From Rhodothermales bacterium (lineage in GTDB: Bacteria > Bacteroidota > Rhodothermia > Rhodothermales > JANQRZ01): a DNA stretch of 64,000 bases. Where the stretch lies: the NCBI GenBank assembly GCA_039944855.1, contig JBDUXZ010000017.1, forward strand, positions 34,858 to 98,857. The letters are read 5' to 3'. A program made the translations under genes and the position numbers. The notes beneath the pieces are model-generated. The model did no database searches. It was not told the DNA's origin and saw only the letters and a list, made by a program, of their open reading frames with translations. Positions 59,193 to 64,000 of this stretch are shown here, piece after piece. Positions within the stretch are counted from its first letter, which is position 1. Each line of letters starts with the position of its first letter.

Positions 59193-60173
59193 ATGACTCA
59201 ACCTGCACACGCAACCACCGCCGTTCATTTCGACGATGGCGACATCCACACCGAGGCCGGGACGCGCATCCCGGCCGCCGAGGTTCGCGCCCGGCGGATC
59301 GCTCGTGAGGCCGAGGGCTGGCGCGCGTTCGCGGCCGAGCGGACCCGGATGCGGCCGGGCACCCTGACCGGCAAGGCCCTCGGTGCCTGTGCGTTCAGCG
59401 TCCACCACGGCACGCAGAGCTTGGCCGTGCCCTCCAAGCTCGTCGGCACGTCGCGGCACCAGGCGGTGCTCCGGGAGGTCGCCCGAGACGTCGGCGCTCC
59501 GTGGGAGCCGCTCGGCCTCGACGTGACGGCCGACGAAATCCGCGTGTTCTACCGCGGAGAGCTCGTCGGGGAGGTCCAGCCCAAGCACGCCGGGTGGGTC
59601 CGCCCACTCCTGCCGTTTGGGCTGGTGGTTCGCCTCACCCGTGTGACGGGAACGAGCGGAGGCGGGTACCGCCTCGGGTGCAACGTCGCGTTCACCGGCG
59701 TCGGAGAAGCCCTCAGCCGAAGGGCGGACGCCGCGAGCGGCATGAGTGGCGATTGTGCCCCGTCCACTTCGTCTGTAGACGCCCGGAGCCCCCTCCGGCT
59801 CGTTGTGGCGGACGAGGTCCGCCACGAGCCGGCTGCCGTTCTCACTGAGGTCCCTGTCCTGCCGGAGCGCGAGGCGCTGACGGGCGGCCCCGAGGACATC
59901 ATCCTCTGGCGCACGCCCGAAGGGGAGGCACACGCTTCGGTCCCCCACGCCGTCAGACATAGTCCGTCGGGTATGGAATGGGGGTACGGCGGGTCTGGCC
60001 CGGCCGACCTCGCGCTCAGCGTGCTCCTCGCGCTCACCGACGAGCCGACGGCAAACGTGCTCTACCACCGATTCAAGCACGAGGTTGTGACTGCCATCCC
60101 CGAAGAGGGCGGCGTGCTCCGCGCCGCCGACATCCGGCGGTGGATCGAGCGGACGCAGCGCTACGCCTGCTGA
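59193..60173 (+). CDS. DUF6166-like protein of unknown function
   Basis: A 326-aa protein. The last 80 residues contain MEWGYGGSGPADLALSVL and HRFKHEVV, which match, from memory, the DUF6166 signature common in plasmids and phages. The first half contains ADEIRVFYRGELVGEVQPKHAGW, not assigned. It lies downstream of the methyltransferase-helicase on the same strand after a terminator-like hairpin. No catalytic motif is recognised. Confidence 0.65.
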   Translation: MTQPAHATTAVHFDDGDIHTEAGTRIPAAEVRARRIAREAEGWRAFAAERTRMRPGTLTGKALGACAFSVHHGTQSLAVPSKLVGTSRHQAVLREVARDVGAPWEPLGLDVTADEIRVFYRGELVGEVQPKHAGWVRPLLPFGLVVRLTRVTGTSGGGYRLGCNVAFTGVGEALSRRADAASGMSGDCAPSTSSVDARSPLRLVVADEVRHEPAAVLTEVPVLPEREALTGGPEDIILWRTPEGEAHASVPHAVRHSPSGMEWGYGGSGPADLALSVLLALTDEPTANVLYHRFKHEVVTAIPEEGGVLRAADIRRWIERTQRYAC

Positions 60174-60299
60174 GGCATCGGGCGGCATGAATAGCTCCGG
60201 CGAGGACCTGTCATAATACGGACTCGATCGGCGTGAACCCACGGAGCAGCAAAACCTGGGGAGGTTCCGACCATGCGACATGACGGCAGCGGTGGCAGT

Positions 60300-60316
60300 C
60301 AATGATCTCGCTAAGC
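60300..60316. repeat. Left copy of a 17-bp direct repeat flanking the AbiE cassette
   Basis: CAATGATCTCGCTAAGC here matches CAATGATCTCGCTTAGC at 62230-62246 at 16 of 17 positions. The left copy continues into the palindrome TCTCGCT-A-AGCGAGA (60306-60320). Confidence 0.55.
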
Positions 60317-60387
60317 GAGAAGGGCGAGTAGACCCCCGAGGTGGGGCCGAAGTAGAGGCCTCACCCCAGAACAGCTGGAGCTACGGT

Positions 60388-61296
60388 TTATGTCCACGGT
60401 CCGCCCTGCTTCCAGTGCGCAGCGAGAGGGGCGTCGCTGCGTGCGGCCTGGAGGACCGGGAGCAGGAACCGGCGGAGCGCGCCGATGACCTCCGCCAGCA
60501 TAGCCGTCTCGCTCAGTCGGCCCCGGCGGACGAACGCCTGCCACTGCGCCTGCTTCCCGGCATCGGTGGCGAACTCGTCGGTGAGCGCGAGGGGTACGTC
60601 GACAGGGAGAGGCGTGGTGCGTCGGGTGAACGTGGCGCGGACGGCCTCGGTGAGCGTGGGGCCATCGAAGGCGTCGTGGCGGGCGAGGTGCCAGAGGTCG
60701 TAGAAGTCCTTCATCCGGCTGTTGAGGATGCCGAGCGTCACCATCGCCTGGAGCTTCTCAGCCACGACGGTCTCCTTCGGGTAGGCTCGGAGGACGGGCC
60801 GCGGCGCGTCAAGAAGCGAAGGGAACGTGGCCTCTGTCGCTTCGGGCGTGATGGCGTCGCCGAAACCCACGTCGATCTTGAGCCGGACGCGGGCGGTGCC
60901 CACGCGGGCCTCGGCCGTCACGCGGACACCCTCGTACTCCTGTTCCTCGCGGATGATATCGCCTCGAACCGTCTCGGGCGCGAACGTTACGCCGTCGTCC
61001 TCTACCTCGAAGGCAACGATCTCGCGGACAGCCTGCTCCACGTCAGGAATGGCGCTGGAGCCGAAGCCGAGGAGGTCGAGGTCTCGCGTCATCCGGTGGA
61101 GGTTGCCCTCCCACAGCACGAACAGCATCGCTCCCTTGACCACGAACCGCTCGCGGTGCTCCGACTGTCCGAGGCGGTAGAGGAAACGCTCGAGCACGTA
61201 GCGCGTGAGGAGCGCCTGGAAGTCCTCGCCCTCAGTCCGCGATCGGTTGAGGAGCCGCTGCCGGACTGACGCAGCCTTCTCTGGAGACGCGCTCAT
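60388..61296 (-). CDS. abiEii: AbiEii-type nucleotidyltransferase toxin
   Basis: A 302-aa protein from ATG 61296, overlapping the antitoxin stop by ATGA. The nucleotidyltransferase motifs are visible: RFVVKGAMLFVLW with RMTRDLDLLG (motif I), RLKIDVGFGD (motif II), AEKLQAMVTLGILNSRMKDFYDLWHL (motifs III/IV). AbiEii/MenT-type toxins use nucleotides to modify tRNA or other RNA and cause growth arrest in type IV toxin-antitoxin phage defence. The target here is unknown. Confidence 0.85.
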   Translation of the reverse strand: MSASPEKAASVRQRLLNRSRTEGEDFQALLTRYVLERFLYRLGQSEHRERFVVKGAMLFVLWEGNLHRMTRDLDLLGFGSSAIPDVEQAVREIVAFEVEDDGVTFAPETVRGDIIREEQEYEGVRVTAEARVGTARVRLKIDVGFGDAITPEATEATFPSLLDAPRPVLRAYPKETVVAEKLQAMVTLGILNSRMKDFYDLWHLARHDAFDGPTLTEAVRATFTRRTTPLPVDVPLALTDEFATDAGKQAQWQAFVRRGRLSETAMLAEVIGALRRFLLPVLQAARSDAPLAAHWKQGGPWT

Positions 61297-61889
61297 GCGA
61301 TGGCCTCGAGGTAGGGGCGGATGACAGTCGAGACGCGGCAGACCTTCGCCGCCTGCCAGAGTGCGTCGGCGTCGAAGCCCTCGCTTCGCCGGTAGTCGCG
61401 GAGCGCCTCGATGGCGACGTCGAGGCCGACCCGGCTCCGGTACTTGAAGCAGTCGGCGACCGTCTTCGCCGGGCCATACACCCGGACCTCGATGCCCTCG
61501 ACCTCGTGCGTTTCGACGCCGTGGGTGAAAGCGTCTCCCGACACGTACACGATGCGGAGCGGGACCGTGTCGGGCTCGGGTCGCCGGGCCTTGTTCTCGA
61601 TGGCGAGCCACACGTCGAACGGGTCCTGCGTGGTGAGGTCGTGGAAGCGGAGCGCCGAGAGGAGGCAGACGACGCCGCGCGGGACCCGGCGAGCGGCCTC
61701 GGCGAGCGTGTGGTGCTCCGTCACGTCGGCATCCGCGAGGACGTAGAGGCCGCGCCCGACGCGGTCGAAGACGCCGCGGCGGTGAAGCCGCGCGAGCGTC
61801 TGGCGGGGGATGCCGAGCGGCGCGAGGTCCTTCGGGCGGAGGACGCCACGCTCCCGGGCAAGGTCGAGGAGGCGATCAGCGTGGTTCAC
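61293..61889 (-). CDS. abiEi: AbiEi-type antitoxin/repressor
   Basis: A 198-aa protein. The likely start is GTG 61889, directly before the winged-helix domain (NHADRLLDLARERGVLRPKDLAPLGIPRQTLARL). The C-terminal AbiEi domain contains FHDLTTQDPFDVWLAIENKA and VYGPAKTVADCFKYRSRVGLDVAIEAL. AbiEi represses its own promoter and neutralises AbiEii. An inverted repeat directly upstream is the probable operator. Confidence 0.85.
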   Translation of the reverse strand: MNHADRLLDLARERGVLRPKDLAPLGIPRQTLARLHRRGVFDRVGRGLYVLADADVTEHHTLAEAARRVPRGVVCLLSALRFHDLTTQDPFDVWLAIENKARRPEPDTVPLRIVYVSGDAFTHGVETHEVEGIEVRVYGPAKTVADCFKYRSRVGLDVAIEALRDYRRSEGFDADALWQAAKVCRVSTVIRPYLEAIA

Positions 61890-61893
61890 GAAT

Positions 61894-61921
61894 CGTCGGT
61901 ACTTAGGTCTGACTACCGACG
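61894..61921. promoter_or_regulatory. AbiEi operator (inverted repeat)
   Basis: CGTCGGTA (61894-61901) and TACCGACG (61914-61921) are perfect inverted 8-bp arms with a 12-bp spacer, 5 bp upstream of the abiEi GTG. Known AbiEi proteins bind inverted repeats in their own promoter. Confidence 0.65.
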
Positions 61922-62229
61922 TAATGTAACACCTGCGGGGCGTTCGATTTCTCGGCTGGATGAAAGAAAACCCCCTGGCTGTTTGAAAGGTTGGGTGCTG
62001 GGTGCTGGTCCTTCGCTTGATGATCGACTCCGGGAAGGGAGAGTTGCTCCCATCTCTGTTACTAACAGGATTGGTACAATCCAGGCTTCGCCTATCGAGA
62101 CACAGCGCGGAAGCTGCTGAAAGTCTCAGTGCGGCGGCACGGACGGCGGGATCGCGTCTGGCACCAGTTGGAGGCGAAGCGCGAGGTCCCATATCGTGCT
62201 TCGAGTTTGGGCTAAGCCAGGGTAGCAAG

Positions 62230-62246
62230 CAATGATCTCGCTTAGC
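62230..62246. repeat. Right copy of the 17-bp direct repeat flanking AbiE
   Basis: CAATGATCTCGCTTAGC; pairs with 60300-60316, about 1.93 kb away. Confidence 0.55.
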
Positions 62247-62290
62247 CTGAACCGGAAAGCGTGCCGTTCTGCGTGTCGTGGAGGTCGGCG

Positions 62291-63010
62291 TTACCGCTCG
62301 TCGTGCCTCAGGTACGGCGGCATCTCGCCGTAGACGTCGCGGTAGGCCAGCACGACCTGGGGCGGCTCGTCCACGGCTCGCCGCTGTACCTCCTCGTTCC
62401 CCTCGCTGAGGTCGCGAAGCACGGCGTTCTCGTGGGCTTCATCCTCCTGCTCTCGAAGCCCGTCGAGGATGACCGCGCCTGGATCGTAGGCGGAGGGGTC
62501 TTCATCATCCCGGTCTTCGCCAGGAGAGTTAAACTGGAAGAGGTAGATCGCGGGCGGCGCATATCGCCACGTGCAACCGCGCGCCTTCAGGCGCTTGAAG
62601 ATGTGGACATAGAGTGGCCGTAGGAGCTCGTCGGGACCGCCCACGAGGCCCATGTAGAAGTCGAGGTAGTTGAAGGGGCGGTCGGTCCGGGGGGAGGCAC
62701 CGGCGAGGCCCTCATCGGCGAGACGTGCGTTGAGGAACCGGGCGATGAAGTCGCCGCCGCCTCGCCAGGAGCCGAGGTCGTAGGTGCGCCCGTCGGGGCT
62801 CACGACCTCGTTGTTGTCCGAGAACACCTTCCACAGCGCATTCCCCAGCAAGCCGTACCACTGCACGTCGGGGGCGTCGTCGGTGGGAAGGTCCAGCTCG
62901 ACGCCCTCGTTCTGAAGCCGGAGACGGAGGGCCTTCTCGTCCTCCATCAGGAAGGACAGGAGGTCGGCCGCGGCGGCGTCCGGTATGCGGTCTGGTTCTT
63001 CTGGGATCAT
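62291..63010 (-). CDS. Unrecognised 239-aa protein paired with an XRE regulator
   Basis: I do not recognise this family. It is acidic, with no signal peptide or membrane helix. Visible features: VQWYGLLGNALWKVFSDNNE, then GRTYDLGSWRGGGDFIARFLN, FNYLDFYMGLVGG, and a charged C-terminus. Its start overlaps the upstream XRE gene stop by ATGA. This close coupling after an XRE regulator is typical of toxin-antitoxin or defence pairs, so a toxin or effector role is possible. Which partner would be the toxin is not clear. Confidence 0.65.
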   Translation of the reverse strand: MIPEEPDRIPDAAAADLLSFLMEDEKALRLRLQNEGVELDLPTDDAPDVQWYGLLGNALWKVFSDNNEVVSPDGRTYDLGSWRGGGDFIARFLNARLADEGLAGASPRTDRPFNYLDFYMGLVGGPDELLRPLYVHIFKRLKARGCTWRYAPPAIYLFQFNSPGEDRDDEDPSAYDPGAVILDGLREQEDEAHENAVLRDLSEGNEEVQRRAVDEPPQVVLAYRDVYGEMPPYLRHDER

Positions 63011-63453
63011 GGTATCGTCGAAGGATCGGCGGGAGGGCACGTAGCCTCGGCGCGGAAACGGACGCCGAGTACATCGAGGATGCGCTGTGCCCGCTCCACG
63101 GAGATCCCGCGGTAATCGTTCTGCTCGTCCCGTTCGACCTCTCGCTCAGACGAGCCGAGGAGGTCGGCCAGCTCCTGCCTCGACAGCCCCCGCGCAATAC
63201 GTGCGCCGACGAGCCACTGGCCTACGCCGGTGAGGGTGTGGAGAGGACCAAGATCGCCTCGACGCATCCGCTCGAATGCTTCTACGTCCTCCCTCAGTCC
63301 CGCCGTGAAGGAGAGGGTGGGTTGGAGCGCCCGTTCCACCTGGTCCGCGGGGAGCCCCTCGTGCACGAGGATCTGCCGCTGCCGGTCGGCGTCCGCAGCG
63401 CGGTCCTTCAGGGCTTCGAGGGCGTGTCGATACTCGTCGGTCGTGCAGATCAT
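63007..63453 (-). CDS. XRE-family regulator with N-terminal helical extension
   Basis: A 148-aa protein. The N-terminal 70 residues are predicted helical (ALEALKDRAADADRQRQILVHEGL). The C-terminal part (about 75-135) is a Cro/C1-type helix-turn-helix: WLVGARIARGLSRQELADLLGSSEREVERDE. C-terminal HTH with helical N-terminus resembles HigA/MqsA-like or SocA-like antitoxins. It heads the two-gene operon with the unknown protein. Confidence 0.75.
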   Translation of the reverse strand: MICTTDEYRHALEALKDRAADADRQRQILVHEGLPADQVERALQPTLSFTAGLREDVEAFERMRRGDLGPLHTLTGVGQWLVGARIARGLSRQELADLLGSSEREVERDEQNDYRGISVERAQRILDVLGVRFRAEATCPPADPSTIP

Positions 63454-63832
63454 CGTTCTTCTGGGGCGGCGGTTTCACTGTGGAAGGAGCATTCACCGTT
63501 CGGTGAAAGGGGACCTACGGGTGAAAGAGGGACGAGAGGCCGGAGCAGTCCGGCGCACACGAGAGGCACTCGACGTCCCTCATCCCAACCCTCGTGCCTG
63601 CGAATGCTAGCGGAGCGATGACGAATGTTAGCGGAGCGATTCCGCTGGTTCTACGCCGCGGTCGGCGAGGAGTTGACGAGGCAGAGGTTATGGCCCAGGC
63701 ATCCCCTTCCGGTGGCCGCCTGCTCTTGCGAGCGGCCACCGGAAGACGAAGACCGTCGCGAGGGGAGAGGCCGCTCACTCTTCGACGGGTGCGAGCGGCG
63801 CGCCTGCATGGCAATCAGACTAGCAGCACGGC
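63454..63832. other. Intergenic region with tandem repeat and strong hairpin
   Basis: 379 bp with no gene recognised. It contains a 19-bp near-perfect tandem repeat (period 21) at 63601-63619 and 63622-63640 (CGAATG-Y-TAGCGGAGCGAT) and the 14-bp perfect inverted repeat at 63706-63745. The promoters of the XRE operon (minus) and of the gene starting at 63833 (plus) must lie here. Confidence 0.55.
63706..63745. terminator. 14-bp perfect inverted repeat
   Basis: CTTCCGGTGGCCGC (63706-63719) and its complement (63732-63745) flank a 12-base loop. It may be a terminator for an unseen transcript, or a regulatory hairpin 88 bp before the next gene. Confidence 0.5.
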
Positions 63833-64000
63833 ATGGTGAAGAAGCGGAAACAACCTCAGGAAGCGCAGATGGGGGCCGACTACGGCGAGACGAAGAACTT
63901 CACGCGGAAGGCCAAGCGGGAGCTCCGCAAGATCAAGCTCGTCTGGCCCGAGCTCGACTACGCCACGCCGCGCGGCCGGCTCGTCCTGAAGCCGTGCCCG
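63833..64000 (+). CDS. Partial gene, product not identified
   Basis: Only 56 codons lie in the window. The start MVKKRKQPQEAQMGADYGETKNF is Lys-rich, and it continues with AKRELRKIKLVWPELDY and PRGRLVLKPCP. ATG 63833 is the first start after the hairpin. Lys-rich N-termini with a P-R-G-R-L-V-L stretch occur in some plasmid replication proteins, but I cannot assign a family on this fragment. Confidence 0.5.
   Translation, partial: MVKKRKQPQEAQMGADYGETKNFTRKAKRELRKIKLVWPELDYATPRGRLVLKPCP

Larger units (their letters stand above)
61890..62290. other. Gene-free interval upstream of abiEi
   Basis: 401 bp with the abiE operator and promoter at its left edge and the right copy of the flanking direct repeat near 62230. 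I see no convincing gene; open frames here have no recognisable domain and run through the AbiEi promoter. Confidence 0.5.

Noticed and set aside
62577..62600. Octad-like sequence TTCAGGCGCTTGAAG in the 239-aa gene.
   Set aside because: Only one unit fits and there is no neighbouring unit in register; probably chance in GC-rich coding sequence.
1..64000. CRISPR arrays, rRNA and tRNA genes, insertion sequences, integrases.
   Set aside because: Looked for and not seen; all repeats found are short operator-type or iteron-type.

Overview
The window is high-GC bacterial DNA with compact, mostly same-strand gene blocks. The gene content (YbaY/META lipoproteins, a patatin fused to an Omp85-type barrel, a CynX-type MFS protein, a periplasmic hydroxyisourate hydrolase) suits a Gram-negative, high-GC relative of Bacteroidota/Rhodothermota (Salinibacter or Rubricoccus type). 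That placement is inference from gene content, because no rRNA or tRNA gene is present.

Layout. (1) 2-7501: a nitrate reduction and transport block: a partial membrane protein, a NarI-like cytochrome b, a cytoplasmic Nas/Nar-type molybdopterin nitrate reductase, a four-cluster ferredoxin, a membrane-anchored Rieske protein, a small membrane protein and a NarK-type transporter. (2) 7537-8925: a NarX-like PAS kinase whose ATP-binding region looks decayed. (3) 9170-13178: molybdenum-cofactor genes moeA, moaA, mobB-mobA fusion, moaD, moaE, tightly overlapping and able to supply the cofactor for block 1. moaC, moaB and moeB are not here. (4) 13208-34949: general genes: TauE/SafE permease, Rnk-like factor, MFS, patatin/MscS pair, periplasmic HIU hydrolase, SDR, serine hydrolase, a META/MliC lipoprotein split by an in-frame stop, a LysR regulator, an exported PLD-like protein, PAP2, two esterase/phytase-like propellers, Nudix, PepSY and a two-component system.

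(5) 35240-64000 is a plasmid backbone. It has a Rep_3-type initiator, an iteron origin (two interleaved iteron classes, a DnaA box, an AT-rich tract), a hipB-hipS-hipT toxin-antitoxin locus, a coupling protein, and a trb conjugation cluster in the order B-C-D-E-J-K-L-F-G-I. That order is the one known from Agrobacterium Ti plasmids, without trbH. A TraF peptidase, a ParA with a ribbon-helix-helix partner, a 1505-aa methyltransferase-helicase, an AbiE toxin-antitoxin cassette, an XRE-plus-unknown gene pair and the start of another gene follow. No relaxase, integrase or transposase lies in the window. The whole contig may therefore be a conjugative (mega)plasmid carrying nitrate reduction, or a plasmid integrated in a chromosome; the window cannot decide.

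The most unusual signals are non-coding. Tandem 8-bp repeats (consensus TTAAGCGC) occur in at least nine places across the par/trb region, mostly at gene starts, and look like binding arrays for the ParA-partner RHH protein. Copies of the origin iteron are also scattered inside the transfer genes. A third array of degenerate 19-bp repeats sits between trbL and trbK. Together they suggest that partition, replication and transfer share regulators.
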